64,000 bases of DNA, taken from positions 186,001 to 250,000 of the forward strand of contig NZ_AFUE01000005.1 in NCBI RefSeq assembly GCF_000222765.1, read 5' to 3'. This stretch comes from Streptococcus cristatus ATCC 51100 (GTDB lineage: Bacteria > Bacillota > Bacilli > Lactobacillales > Streptococcaceae). The notes under the pieces were generated by a model. The model searched no databases and was not told the origin of the DNA. It saw only the letters and a list, made by a program, of their open reading frames with translations. Position numbers and translations under genes: made by a program. Shown here piece by piece: positions 55,833 through 64,000 of the stretch (its first letter is position 1; every line of letters begins with the position of its first letter).

Positions 55833-58232
55833 TTAAATAATTTCTTTCTTATCAGGACGATAGGCCATTGTGCCTAATACCATGAAAAGCAGTAAAGTTG
55901 CGGACAGGAAGGCTAGTTGGCCACCAATTTGACCATTCATCGAGATTGTTTCCCGCAGTCCTGACACCGCATAGCTCATCGGCAAAATTGGATTGAGCAC
56001 TTGGAAGATTTCCGCCGTTAGGGGCAGCGGATAAGTACCAGCGCTAGAAGCCAGTTGCAGGAGCAAGAGGATCAAGGATACAAAGGCCCCGACCTTACCA
56101 TCCCAAGTGACCAGAGTCGTCACAACCGCCATAAAGGCCATGCTGGCTAAAACAGTCAAGGCAAGCGTCATCCATTCGTAGTTGGCCTCAAGACCAATCA
56201 AATGAACCGCTCCATAAACCAAGATACCTGCCAAAACAGAAATCAAGCCATTGACTTCCAGACGAGCCCTGAGCCAAGCTTTGCGAGAAGCTGGAACTTG
56301 ACCAGAAGGAAGCGTGCCAAAAATAACATTGGTCGAAATAGCCGCCACAAAAAGAGCAACAGAAATCATGTAGGGAGCCATACCAACACCATTTTTACCA
56401 ACCTGATCTTTATCTGTCTTTTTTAGCTCGACAGGGCCAGCCAAGGCAGCTGCATTGTCCTCTGTCACTGAAAGATCAGACAATTGACCCTTGGCATCTG
56501 TCAAGCCTGTATTTAGAGTCTGGGCACCGACTGACAAGTCTCCCAGCCCACTGTTCAAGGTCAGACCACCAGCCGCTAACTGCTGAGAACCATCTGCCAT
56601 TTTAGTGGCACCTGTAGATAATGTTTGCATACCTGCGACCAAAGTAGATGATTTATCATTTAATTGAGAGAGGCCTGAGCTGATTTGACCGATTCCTGAA
56701 GTCACTTGGTCATTATGGCTCGCTAGATTAGCTGCTCCTTGAGAAAGCTGATTGACCCCTGTAGTATAAGCCGCTACTCCCTGAGCTACTTGAGAAAGGC
56801 CACCTGTATAAGCCGTAATGCCCTGAGAAAGGGTCGCTGAACCAGTACTGGCAGAGGATAAAGCTTCATTTACCTGACCTAGGCCACCGTAGAGACCACT
56901 AATCATAGCTGAAGCACCTGGCAGGACTTGGTTGGCCGCTGCCGACAGCTGACTTGCCTGACCACTGGCCGTTTGCAGTCCTTGCAGATTCGTTTGGATA
57001 GCTTGGACTTCCTGTACAATAGTTGCCGCTGCACTACTGTTAGAATCAGTACCACCTGCTAGAGCTGATTTTAGTTCTTCTTGCTCATCGGCAGAAAGTT
57101 TTTGGTAAGCAGCTGTTCCTTCCAAAGCTGCCATGGCTGCTGCCCGATCACTTTGCGCACTACTTGCCAAAGACTGCGCGTTGGTCGCAATCGTTGTGAG
57201 AGAAGCCGCAATTGTTTCCGTTGGCAAGCTCGTTCCTGATGTGGCATTCTGAATAGCTGTATTGAGCTGATCTAGACCTGCCGTCAACTGAGCAACCTTT
57301 TCTTGGTTAGTCGTAACACTGCTATTAACGGATGATTGCAGTTCTGCCAAACCGCTGTTTAGTCGCTCCACACCAGCGACTAATTTCTGTGAATTGCCCG
57401 TTAGTTGGTTGGTTCCATTCAATAATGTTTGTGACTGAGCGGTTAATTGACTGGCACCAGCTGAAAGCTGCCCAACTCCATCTGTATATTCCGTCATCTT
57501 GCTAGTAAAAGTTGGCAAGCCGGCATTGATCTGAGCCACTCCATTTGTATATGCTACCAGACCAGTTGACAGCGCTGTAGCTCCATCTGAGAAAGTGAGG
57601 CTGGACTGAGCTAGACTTTCCAAGTTAGTAGAGAGCTTTTGGCTGCCGTTTGCTAATTCCTGACTGCCTTCGGCCAATTTAGCTGTCCCATCTGCAGCTG
57701 TTCCAAGTCCACCTTTTAGCTTATCCATACTCGCAAAAAGGCTTGTCACATAGCTGTTCGTGATATTTTGACTGACCGATTGCTTCATCGAAGTCATGGC
57801 AGAATCGCTCATTTTGCTGGCGATAAAACTATGACCACTGGATGTTTGGTAGTGGATCGTAACTTGCTTGGGCTGATTGCTCAAGATACTAGCCGCATTG
57901 GCTGATAGATCCTTAGGAAGAGTCACCACCATGTAATAGTCGCCCTTTTCCAGTCCCTTCTCTGCCTGACTCTCATCCACAAAATGAAAATCCAGCGCTT
58001 CATTTTTCTTCATATCTTGAACCATATCTGAACCAATGGACAAGTCTTTTCCATACAAGCTCGCCTTCTGGTCCTGATTGACCACCGCTACTGGCAAATC
58101 AGAAAGTTTGCCATACGGATCCCACATAGAGCTCAAAAAAATCACATTATACAAGGCTGGAATCAAGGCAACTCCCAGCATGACTACAATAATCTTCGGT
58201 TTTTTGAAGATGGCTTTCCATTCTTTGAACAT
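55833..58232 (-). CDS. YhgE/Pip-family membrane protein
   Basis: 799 residues. An N-terminal helix (IIVVMLGVALIPALYNVIF), the DPYG-containing YhgE segment (SSMWDPYGKLSDLPVAVVNQD), a long extracytoplasmic region of repeated Gly-Ser-Gln helices (LAEGSQELANGSQKL, LSTGLVAYTNGVAQI, LSQGAANLASHNDQV) and five C-terminal helices are typical. Relatives include phage infection protein Pip and the EsaA component of type VII secretion. The ATG at 58232 has AAGGAG upstream; the frame to 58289 is too long. Divergent from a TetR regulator. Confidence 0.85.
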   Translation of the reverse strand: MFKEWKAIFKKPKIIVVMLGVALIPALYNVIFLSSMWDPYGKLSDLPVAVVNQDQKASLYGKDLSIGSDMVQDMKKNEALDFHFVDESQAEKGLEKGDYYMVVTLPKDLSANAASILSNQPKQVTIHYQTSSGHSFIASKMSDSAMTSMKQSVSQNITNSYVTSLFASMDKLKGGLGTAADGTAKLAEGSQELANGSQKLSTNLESLAQSSLTFSDGATALSTGLVAYTNGVAQINAGLPTFTSKMTEYTDGVGQLSAGASQLTAQSQTLLNGTNQLTGNSQKLVAGVERLNSGLAELQSSVNSSVTTNQEKVAQLTAGLDQLNTAIQNATSGTSLPTETIAASLTTIATNAQSLASSAQSDRAAAMAALEGTAAYQKLSADEQEELKSALAGGTDSNSSAAATIVQEVQAIQTNLQGLQTASGQASQLSAAANQVLPGASAMISGLYGGLGQVNEALSSASTGSATLSQGITAYTGGLSQVAQGVAAYTTGVNQLSQGAANLASHNDQVTSGIGQISSGLSQLNDKSSTLVAGMQTLSTGATKMADGSQQLAAGGLTLNSGLGDLSVGAQTLNTGLTDAKGQLSDLSVTEDNAAALAGPVELKKTDKDQVGKNGVGMAPYMISVALFVAAISTNVIFGTLPSGQVPASRKAWLRARLEVNGLISVLAGILVYGAVHLIGLEANYEWMTLALTVLASMAFMAVVTTLVTWDGKVGAFVSLILLLLQLASSAGTYPLPLTAEIFQVLNPILPMSYAVSGLRETISMNGQIGGQLAFLSATLLLFMVLGTMAYRPDKKEII

Positions 58233-58245
58233 CTCTTCTCCTTTT

Positions 58246-58350
58246 TTATACACATTGTCTAAAAATTTGATATAATAGATTATACACAATAAAAAAATTA
58301 AGGCAAGCAGAAAATTCTATTTTTGAACACCTTGTCTAATTTTGTATAAT
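58246..58350. promoter_or_regulatory. Divergent control region of YhgE and TetR genes
   Basis: TTATACACA occurs at 58246 and 58280, and TTGTCTAA at 58255 and 58333. A plus-strand promoter TTGAAC (58323-58328), 16 bases, TATAAT (58345-58350) serves the TetR gene, and a minus-strand TATAAT (58279-58284) the YhgE gene. The repeated boxes are the likely TetR binding sites. Confidence 0.5.
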
Positions 58351-58373
58351 TCAATAACAAAGGAAAGATTGAA

Positions 58374-58904
58374 ATGACGGAAAGTAATAAACGTAAAAAA
58401 ACCAAGGCCATCATTGAAAAGGCTATGGTTGACTTATTACATCAAGAATCTTTTGACCACATTACGACAGTCGAATTGGCCCGAGCTGCTGGTATCAGTC
58501 GCAGTAGCTTTTATACCCACTACAAGGATAAATATGATATGATTGAGCGCTATCAACAAGGCCTCTTTCATCAACTAGAATACATCTTTGAACACAATCG
58601 TGAGGATGTAGCAGTCGCTATCACAGAGGTCTTTCAGTTTTTGACCCAAGAGCCTCTTCTGGCTGCCCTCTTGACGGAAAATGGCACCAGGGAAATCCAA
58701 AATTTCCTACGCCATAAGCTCCAATCCTTACTTTCCCAAATCCTACAGGAACGGTTTCGCAATAAAGCTTTCAATCAAATCGAAAAGGAATACGGCATCG
58801 TTTACCTCGTCAATGCCTTCTTTGGCGTCTACCAGATGTGGATCGCCCGAGGTAGTAAGGAAAGCCCAGAACAAATGGCTAATCTTCTTTTAAAGATGCT
58901 ATAA
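58374..58904 (+). CDS. TetR-family regulator beside YhgE
   Basis: 176 residues. HTH ITTVELARAAGISRSSFYTHYKDKY (residues about 26-50). The C-terminal domain is of the short TetR_C type seen in regulators of YhgE/Pip genes. AAAGGAAAG lies before the ATG at 58374. It very probably represses the divergent membrane protein gene. Confidence 0.85.
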   Translation: MTESNKRKKTKAIIEKAMVDLLHQESFDHITTVELARAAGISRSSFYTHYKDKYDMIERYQQGLFHQLEYIFEHNREDVAVAITEVFQFLTQEPLLAALLTENGTREIQNFLRHKLQSLLSQILQERFRNKAFNQIEKEYGIVYLVNAFFGVYQMWIARGSKESPEQMANLLLKML

Positions 58905-58921
58905 AACTCAACAACTAATAA

Positions 58922-58946
58922 AGGCTGGGACAAGATATCCCAGCCT
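58922..58946 (+). terminator. Terminator of the TetR gene
   Basis: AGGCTGGGA and TCCCAGCCT form a perfect 9-bp stem followed by CTTTTTG. Confidence 0.85.
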
Positions 58947-58968
58947 CTTTTTGTTAGTCGAATAAAAA

Positions 58969-58988
58969 AGAAGCCGAAATCGGCTTCT
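58969..58988 (-). terminator. Terminator of rpsD
   Basis: AGAAGCCG and CGGCTTCT form a perfect 8-bp stem with an AAAT loop; TTTTTATT follows on the minus strand. Confidence 0.85.
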
Positions 58989-59008
58989 GAATAAATTTCC
59001 AATAGAAA

Positions 59009-59620
59009 TTAAAGCATTTTGTTGTAGAATTCAACGACAAGTGCTTCGTTGATTTCTGGGTTGATTTCATCGCGTTCTGGCAAGCGAGTCAATGAACCTT
59101 CCAATTTTTCAGCGTCGAATGATACGAATGCTGGACGTCCAAGAGTTGCTTCAACAGCTTCAAGGATTGCAGGAACTTTCAATGATTTTTCGCGAACTGA
59201 GATCACTTGACCTGGAGTTACGCGGTATGATGGGATATCAACGCGTTTGCCGTCAACAAGGATGTGACCGTGGTTTACGAATTGACGAGCTTGACGACGA
59301 GTAGTCGCAAGACCAAGACGGTAAACAACGTTATCCAAACGGCGTTCCAAAAGAAGCATGAAGTTGAAACCAAGGATTCCGCCTTTGATTTTTGTAGCTT
59401 GTACGAACAAGTTACGGAATTGTTTTTCACCTACACCGTAAGTGAAACGAAGTTTTTGTTTTTCAGCCAATTGCAAACCGTATTCTGACAATTTAGAACG
59501 GTTGTTTGGTCCGTGTTGTCCTGGTACGTAGTTACGACGTGCCAATTCTTTACCTGTACCTGTAAGTGAAAGGCCAAGGCGACGAGCTTGTTTCCAAGAT
59601 GGTCCTGTATAACGTGACAT
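59009..59620 (-). CDS. rpsD: 30S ribosomal protein uS4
   Basis: 203 residues. [20 protein letters not shown] start and the S4 RNA-binding domain ([34 protein letters not shown], about residues 93-126) are conclusive. Primary 16S rRNA binding protein. AGGAGG precedes the ATG. Monocistronic, with a structured leader that fits S4 autoregulation. Confidence 0.97.
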   Translation of the reverse strand: MSRYTGPSWKQARRLGLSLTGTGKELARRNYVPGQHGPNNRSKLSEYGLQLAEKQKLRFTYGVGEKQFRNLFVQATKIKGGILGFNFMLLLERRLDNVVYRLGLATTRRQARQFVNHGHILVDGKRVDIPSYRVTPGQVISVREKSLKVPAILEAVEATLGRPAFVSFDAEKLEGSLTRLPERDEINPEINEALVVEFYNKML

Positions 59621-59773
59621 ATGTATGTCCTCCTGATATAAATAATATTTCGGTGGAAATAGTCACTTAGAAAGCCCTGATTCGTGCAGATGCCCTTCGC
59701 CTAAACAGCCAAGGTTACTTGTCATAAGACACCTGTTGACGAGCTTCATGCTTTCCTGCTGCTATTTCACACA
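59621..59773 (-). promoter_or_regulatory. Structured rpsD leader, probable S4 autoregulatory RNA
   Basis: About 150 bases separate the promoter from the start codon. Two nested long-range helices close the leader: GAAATAG/CTATTTC (59762-59768 with 59657-59663) and GAAAGC/GCTTTC (59750-59755 with 59671-59676). Firmicutes rpsD leaders bind S4 and repress translation. Exact agreement with a known leader family needs a covariance search. Confidence 0.6.
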
Positions 59774-59779
59774 AAGGCT

Positions 59780-59808
59780 ATTGTACCATGAATAAAGTCA
59801 AAAGTAAA
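59780..59808 (-). promoter_or_regulatory. rpsD promoter
   Basis: On the minus strand TTTACT (59803-59808), 17 bases, TACAAT (59780-59785). Confidence 0.7.
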
Positions 59809-59823
59809 GACTGTTCTACAAAA

Positions 59824-59845
59824 AATCAAGCCTAGAGGCTTGATT
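59824..59845 (-). terminator. Terminator of the thiamine-related ABC operon
   Basis: AATCAAGCCT and AGGCTTGATT pair almost fully (very small loop), followed on the minus strand by TTTTTTG. Confidence 0.8.
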
Positions 59846-59872
59846 AAAGTCATTTTTAGAAAACAAGGCAGC

Positions 59873-60595
59873 TTACAGCCCCAAAAGCTTCAAAATCTCC
59901 TGCTTGTATCGTAGCTTCTGTAGTTCTTTATCCTCACTGTCTGACCAAGTCAGTTGGAGATCTGCTATGATTTGTCCAGGCCGATTTTTCAGAATATAGA
60001 TACGGTCGCTGAGAGCCAGAGCTTCCTCAATGCTATGAGTAATGAGAAGAGTCGTCAGACCCAGCCTGAGATGAATATCCAGATACCAAGCATGCAGCTC
60101 CATCTTGGTCAGCTCATCCAAGGCACTAAAGGCCTCGTCCAGAAGAAATAGCTTGTGACCGAACATATAGGTCCGCAGCAGAGCCACGCGCTGCCGCATC
60201 CCCCCGCTCAGCTCATGTGGATACTTGTCTACCACATCAAAGAGGCTGAACTCCTTCAAAATCTGACTTGCCTGCTCCGTCGCTTCCTTTTTGGATACCT
60301 TTCGGATTAAGAGGGGCAAGATGACATTGCCCAGCACCGTCTTGTGCTCCAGCAGCAAGTCCTTCTGCAGCATATAACTCACCCGGCCCTTGGGATTTTC
60401 CTGCCCATCTAGGACAATCCTGCCCGACTGGACTTCCAAAATCCCAGCAATCAGATTAAAGAGGGTCGATTTCCCGACTCCACTAGGGCCCAAGATTGCC
60501 ACTACTTGTCCAGCTTCTACCTCTAGGCTGATATCTTTCAAAATCTGCTGCTCATCATAAGCATAGCTTACATTTTCAAGTTTAATTTCTGTCAT
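59873..60595 (-). CDS. thiZ: ABC transporter ATPase for a thiamine-related substrate
   Basis: 240 residues. Walker A GPSGVGKST (residues 36-44), signature LSGGMRQR (near 130), Walker B KLFLLDEAFSALDE. Belongs to the nitrate/taurine/hydroxymethylpyrimidine group of importers. It overlaps the binding-protein gene by one base and is the last gene of a TPP-riboswitch operon, so its cargo is probably a thiamine precursor such as HMP. The symbol follows the ThiXYZ naming and is tentative. Confidence 0.8.
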   Translation of the reverse strand: MTEIKLENVSYAYDEQQILKDISLEVEAGQVVAILGPSGVGKSTLFNLIAGILEVQSGRIVLDGQENPKGRVSYMLQKDLLLEHKTVLGNVILPLLIRKVSKKEATEQASQILKEFSLFDVVDKYPHELSGGMRQRVALLRTYMFGHKLFLLDEAFSALDELTKMELHAWYLDIHLRLGLTTLLITHSIEEALALSDRIYILKNRPGQIIADLQLTWSDSEDKELQKLRYKQEILKLLGL

Positions 60596-61593
60596 TATTT
60601 TATATAATCGTTGCTAAATCCCTTGTCACTCAAGTCATTGTTCACGATGCCATTGTCCTTGGTCCATTTGTAAAAGGCATTCCAGCGGCTAGCCTCAAAC
60701 TGACCCCACTTGTCCTTATCTGATGCATATTGCTCGGACAAATATTTTTGGGAAGCCAAGACAAAATCACGCTTGCTTTTCAGCTCCGGAGCATGCTTGA
60801 TTAAAATATCTGCCGCTTCTTCAGGGTGCTCCATGGCATATTGATAGCCCTTCTTGATGGCTTGAAGAACCTTTTTCGCATCTTCTGGATTCTTCTTCAG
60901 ATAGTCATTATTGGCAATGATGACTGGAGAATAATAGTCAAACTCCTTGACATAGTCCTTCATATAAAAGAAATTTGTATCCATGCCCTGAGTCTGAGCC
61001 ATGATGCCATCCCAGCCATGATAAATCCAGGCCGCATCAAACAAGCCATTTTCAATCGGCGTAATAGAGTTAGAATCGTTGTTAGGAACCTTTTCTACCT
61101 CATCAAACTGGCCGCCTTGACTTTCTACCAAGGTTTTGAGCATGCCCAGCTCCACCGGATCATTCCAGGTGCCGTATTTCTTGCCAGCCAGATCCTTAGG
61201 CCCTGTAATCCCTGCAGACTTCTTTGAAATAATGCCCGAAGTATTATGCTCTACAATAGCCGCGACAGCTGTGATTTCTGCGCCCTTATCCAGTTTTTTA
61301 GCCATGGAGTCCTGGAAATAGATACCAAAAGGTGCCTTGCCGTTGATAATCAAATCTGAACTGCTATCTTCAGGCGGTAACTTGATATCCACATCCACGC
61401 CCGCTTCCTTGAAATAGCCCTTTTCTTGAGCCACATAGAGGCCGGTATGGTTGGTGTTAGGTGACCAGTCTAGGATAAAATCAATCTTTTTATCCTTACT
61501 AGCAGACTCTGAGCCTGACTTGCTGCAAGCCGCTAAGCCGAAGATAGACACGGCAGCCAAACCTGCCAACAACATTTTATAAGTTTTTTTCAT
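60595..61593 (-). CDS. thiY: NMT1/THI5-like substrate-binding lipoprotein
   Basis: 332 residues. Lipoprotein signal ends in LAAC (Cys 23). The mature domain is of the NMT1/THI5 type: DFILDWSPNTNHTGLYVAQEKGYFKEAG, LPPEDSSSDLIINGKAPFGI and GPKDLAGKKYGTWNDPVELGM. Such proteins bind HMP or degraded thiamine (N-formyl-4-amino-5-aminomethyl-2-methylpyrimidine) in other bacteria. AAGAGGA precedes the ATG. Confidence 0.85.
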   Translation of the reverse strand: MKKTYKMLLAGLAAVSIFGLAACSKSGSESASKDKKIDFILDWSPNTNHTGLYVAQEKGYFKEAGVDVDIKLPPEDSSSDLIINGKAPFGIYFQDSMAKKLDKGAEITAVAAIVEHNTSGIISKKSAGITGPKDLAGKKYGTWNDPVELGMLKTLVESQGGQFDEVEKVPNNDSNSITPIENGLFDAAWIYHGWDGIMAQTQGMDTNFFYMKDYVKEFDYYSPVIIANNDYLKKNPEDAKKVLQAIKKGYQYAMEHPEEAADILIKHAPELKSKRDFVLASQKYLSEQYASDKDKWGQFEASRWNAFYKWTKDNGIVNNDLSDKGFSNDYIK

Positions 61594-61636
61594 TATAATC
61601 CTCTTTTCTTTTTTGGAAAATAGCTGAGCTTAGCTC

Positions 61637-62389
61637 TTATTTCCATTTAATGACATATTTTTCACTGACAGCCACCAGCTTCATCCCCAGAAGGCTGATA
61701 ACCGAAACCAATATGATAATAGCAAACATAGTATCGTACTGGAAAAGTTTCTTGGACTGAATCATATAAACACCCAAGCCTTCGAAACCACCCAGCCATT
61801 CAGAAACTACGGTCGTGATAAAGGCGTAGGAAACACTGACGCGCAAGCCCGCATAGAAATAAGGCAAACTAGCTGGAATCTTAAAATGCCAGAGAATCTG
61901 CCAGCGATTGGCCTGCATAAGCTCAAAGAGCGTCAGAGTATCCCTATCACAATGCCGAAAACCATCCAGAATACTGACGATAATCGGAAAAGTAGTCGTC
62001 AAAATAATCAGCACAATTTTAGGCAAAATCCCATAACCCAGCCAGAGAACCAAGATTGGCGCCAAAGCAATGGTCGGAATCGTCTGCACCACGACCATCA
62101 TGGGGTAGATCAGATCATTGAGCCAGCTCATGCTGTCCATGAGTACAGCTAGTATACAGGCCAAGATGACACCCAAGGCTAACCCCAGCAAGGCTACTTT
62201 TAAGGTGGCCCAGCTATGACTTGCTAGAAATCCGGCATCTCTGATAAAGGCCTGACCGATTTCCAGAGGTGTCGGCAGGATAAACTTGGGCAAGAGCTTG
62301 AGACAGCCCATGACCTGCCAGATGACAAGGATTCCCAGCATACCCAAAAGGCTAATCTGCTGCCGCAGGATATTTTTCAAGTTTTTCAT
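61637..62389 (-). CDS. thiX: ABC transporter permease for a thiamine-related substrate
   Basis: 250 residues, six helices, with the permease loop segment (ELMQANRWQILWHFKIPASLPYFYAGLR). The ATG at 62389 lies 38 bases inside the upstream gene; a TTG one codon earlier is also possible. No good ribosome site is seen, so translation is probably coupled to the upstream gene. Confidence 0.85.
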   Translation of the reverse strand: MKNLKNILRQQISLLGMLGILVIWQVMGCLKLLPKFILPTPLEIGQAFIRDAGFLASHSWATLKVALLGLALGVILACILAVLMDSMSWLNDLIYPMMVVVQTIPTIALAPILVLWLGYGILPKIVLIILTTTFPIIVSILDGFRHCDRDTLTLFELMQANRWQILWHFKIPASLPYFYAGLRVSVSYAFITTVVSEWLGGFEGLGVYMIQSKKLFQYDTMFAIIILVSVISLLGMKLVAVSEKYVIKWK

Positions 62390-62642
62390 CAATACTTAAA
62401 ATCTTTCCATAGTTTATTTTCACATTAGCAAAAACATTGTCTGCCTGAGTGCCTGCAAGCTCAATCGCCTGCTGCAGAATAGGAAATAAAGTCTCCCATT
62501 CCCCTTCTAGAACGGTCTCAAAAGGCGTCACGACCATCTTCACTGGCTGTTTTTGCAAAAACTCAATTACTTCATCTATGACTGCCAAACGATTCACATC
62601 ATGTGACAAAGGAAGAATTTGTAAAGCAATACTGGCTCTCAT
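62352..62642 (-). CDS. Thiamine-binding YkoF/MTH1187-type protein
   Basis: 96 residues. RASIALQILPLSHD...VIDEVIEFLQKQPVKMVVTPFETVLEG matches the MTH1187/YkoF-like fold, a small soluble protein that binds thiamine pyrimidine moieties in several species. AAGGAGGTG lies 6 bases before the ATG. First gene of the riboswitch-controlled operon; its stop is within the permease gene. Confidence 0.85.
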   Translation of the reverse strand: MRASIALQILPLSHDVNRLAVIDEVIEFLQKQPVKMVVTPFETVLEGEWETLFPILQQAIELAGTQADNVFANVKINYGKILSIDEKLEKYPAAAD

Positions 62643-62778
62643 CTCTTCACCTCCTTACTTTCATGCTTCATCTGAGAATAATGTATACAGATAGGATTAA
62701 AATTCACAAGAAAATAACTTGGTTTTTAAACAAAAAGACAGCGAGCTCCCTTTATAAACACCTTGCTTTCCATACAAA

Positions 62779-62807
62779 AACACCTTTTCCAATATGGAAA
62801 AGGTGTT
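62779..62807 (-). terminator. Riboswitch expression-platform terminator
   Basis: AACACCTTTTCC (62779-62790) and GGAAAAGGTGTT (62796-62807) form a perfect 12-bp stem with a 5-base loop; TTTTTGTATG follows on the minus strand. It lies between the TPP aptamer and the first codon, so transcription ends here when TPP is bound. Confidence 0.85.
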
Positions 62808-62881
62808 GCATGCATCAGTAAACTAAAGATTGGTGAATAATTCACCATTTTAGCAAAACCACAAGGTCTTTACAAATACAA

Positions 62882-62955
<74 letters not shown>

Positions 62956-62967
62956 ATATATAGGATT

Positions 62968-62996
62968 ATGATAACGCAATCATCAGCAAATGTCAA
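62968..62996 (-). promoter_or_regulatory. Promoter of the TPP-controlled operon
   Basis: On the minus strand TTGACA (62991-62996), 17 bases, TATCAT (62968-62973). Transcription would start about 6 bases before the aptamer. Confidence 0.75.
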
Positions 62997-63051
62997 GATT
63001 GGAGCTTGGACTCACTACTTTTCAACTACAAGTGAATCAAACGATCATCAA

Positions 63052-63675
63052 TCAGGCAAACTCTCCTTTCGCAGCCAACAAAGACTCCATAGCCCTGATA
63101 TTCTCTGACTCACTTGTGGATAAGATGGTTTCAAAACCCAGTTCAGCTGCCGTATCCAAGTTAGCTTGAATGTCATCAATAAAGACTGACTCTGTCGGAT
63201 CAAGACTATACTTTTTTAGTAGCTTTTGATAAATCTCTAGCTCTGGCTTGACAACCCCGACTTCTGAGGAGAGGATATAGCCTGACAACAGTGGAAAGAT
63301 GGGCAGCAAACCAGCTTTTTCAATACGGTAAAAAATCTCGCAAGTAGTTGACAGGATGTAAATGCGATAACCTTGATTAGCCCATAGTCGAATCTTTTCC
63401 TGTAAACCACTGTAAACCTCTACAACCTCATACCAATTGTAGAAGATATTCTGAACAGCAGGATGGTAGGAGTCATCCAGCTGAGCTAGCACTTCGTCAC
63501 AGGCTTCTTTCAAGCTCAACTCTCCCTTGTCTGTTTGATGCCAGACACCCGAATCAAAAATAGCCTGTCTAAGAATCTGTCGACGCTCTTTCTCAGGTTC
63601 GAAAGTGGTCAAAATTTTCTCAGAATTCCATTCAATCAAGACATTTCCTAAGTCAAAAACTAAATTTCTTATCAT
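63052..63675 (-). CDS. HAD-family hydrolase (YihX-like)
   Basis: 207 residues. Motif I LVFDLGNVLIEWN again replaces the second Asp of DxD with Asn-type residues (DLGNVL), as in YihX and epoxide-hydrolase N-terminal-type HADs; motif III is VGVVKPELEIYQKLL and motif IV FIDDIQANLDTA. Sugar-phosphate phosphatase activity is possible. The ATG at 63675 has GGTGA 7 bases upstream; a GTG nine bases earlier coincides with that site. Confidence 0.8.
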   Translation of the reverse strand: MIRNLVFDLGNVLIEWNSEKILTTFEPEKERRQILRQAIFDSGVWHQTDKGELSLKEACDEVLAQLDDSYHPAVQNIFYNWYEVVEVYSGLQEKIRLWANQGYRIYILSTTCEIFYRIEKAGLLPIFPLLSGYILSSEVGVVKPELEIYQKLLKKYSLDPTESVFIDDIQANLDTAAELGFETILSTSESENIRAMESLLAAKGEFA

Positions 63676-63727
63676 TTCTTTCACCAGCCCTTTCTCTATA
63701 TGTAGGAGCTTTCGTAAGTTCTAGCTC

Positions 63728-63781
63728 ATGCTATTGCAAATCCGCTATTTCGGATGGTCTTTACCATCCTTGGTATAGCAT
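63728..63781. other. Structured non-coding element, three-stem
   Basis: ATGCTAT (63728-63734) and ATAGCAT (63775-63781) close a domain that contains two competing hairpins: ATCCG/CGGAT (63740-63755) and GGATGGT/ACCATCC (63752-63769), which share GGAT. No open frame overlaps it. It lies between the HAD gene and the terminator of the gene to the right. Confidence 0.5.
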
Positions 63782-63799
63782 ATTTAGGTTAAGAAAAAT

Positions 63800-63830
63800 C
63801 CCAGAAATGAACTGTTCCTCAAAGTCTGGG
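63800..63830 (-). terminator. Terminator of the gene at the right edge
   Basis: CCCAGA and TCTGGG pair across a large loop; ATTTTTCTT follows on the minus strand. Confidence 0.5.
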
Positions 63831-63880
63831 TTTACCCAACTCTAGGAAGCAATACAAAGTTCTGGAATCACCTATTATTC

Positions 63881-64000
63881 TTAGTCAAAATAGCGAATTA
63901 AATTTTTCTCTGTCAAAATATCTGAGTAAGTATAGGACTCCACATAGGTGTTGGCAATTTCACCCGGCTGTCCCCCTTCATTTTCATACTCAACGATAAA
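63881..64000 (-). CDS. C-terminal end of an unidentified gene
   Basis: Thirty-nine codons enter from the right edge and end with IRYFD and TAA at 63881-63883. The segment (VEYENEGGQPGEIANTYVES...) is hydrophilic. I do not recognise the family; the start is outside the window. Confidence 0.6.
   Translation of the reverse strand, partial: FIVEYENEGGQPGEIANTYVESYTYSDILTEKNLIRYFD

Noticed and set aside
55833-58232. YhgE/Pip protein as EsaA of a type VII secretion locus
   Set aside because: No essB, essC, esxA or LXG genes are in the window, and the adjacent TetR gene fits the common stand-alone YhgE arrangement.

Overview
The window is chromosomal DNA from a low-GC Gram-positive coccus, almost certainly a viridans-group Streptococcus (mitis/sanguinis type). 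The maltodextrin cluster malQP / malXCD-malA-malR, aspS, hisS, ilvD, rpmF-rpmG, the dlt operon and rpsD have the same content and neighbourhood as in pneumococcus and its relatives. A perfect parS centromere site (55746-55761) fits an origin-proximal position. The exact species cannot be told from sequence alone.

Layout. 1-1.7 kb: tail of an unidentified gene, a small membrane protein, nrdI and a four-helix membrane protein. 1.7-13.4 kb: maltodextrin and glycogen use. malQ-malP run left and malX-malC-malD-malA-malR plus an intracellular type I pullulanase run right, from a shared control region with palindromic MalR-type operators. 13.5-16.6 kb: YitT protein, aspS, small membrane protein. 16.8-25.8 kb: an accessory island, all minus strand and AT-rich. 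It holds orphan immunity-type proteins (three DUF6572 proteins, an Imm59-like protein, an Imm33/DUF2185 protein, an ankyrin protein, a frameshifted DUF443-like protein), several unidentified membrane proteins, and short tails of what look like lost toxin genes, each directly ahead of an immunity gene. 25.8-31.1 kb: lipoprotein, hisS, MIP18-family protein, ilvD, rpmF, rpmG.

31.1-36.4 kb is a second accessory block. A DUF4238 gene sits between two copies of the rpmG terminator. Then come a P-loop kinase, a 746-residue serine-rich protein built of 21 units of 26 residues with no signal peptide or anchor, driven by a perfect consensus promoter, and a divergent, shortened GH1-family protein. 36.4-42.8 kb: Maf, XRE regulator and membrane protein, a CDF metal exporter divergent from a TetR regulator, an MFS transporter, a DeoR regulator and a HAD phosphatase. 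42.8-47.8 kb: GNAT protein and dltX-A-B-C-D (teichoic acid D-alanylation). 47.9-52.8 kb: PadR / DUF1700 / DUF4097 operon, HAD, S66 and S41 peptidases. 52.9-55.6 kb: a VTC-domain / DUF4956 / Cthe_2159-like lipoprotein operon. 55.7-58.9 kb: parS, YhgE/Pip protein and divergent TetR. 59-59.8 kb: rpsD with a structured leader. 59.8-63 kb: a TPP-riboswitch-controlled ABC transporter for a thiamine-related substrate. 63-64 kb: HAD hydrolase, a structured non-coding element, and the end of an unidentified gene.

The strongest candidates for undescribed biology are the modular immunity island and the serine-rich helical-repeat protein with its degenerate GH1 partner. Family names come from motif recognition by eye; no database search was possible.
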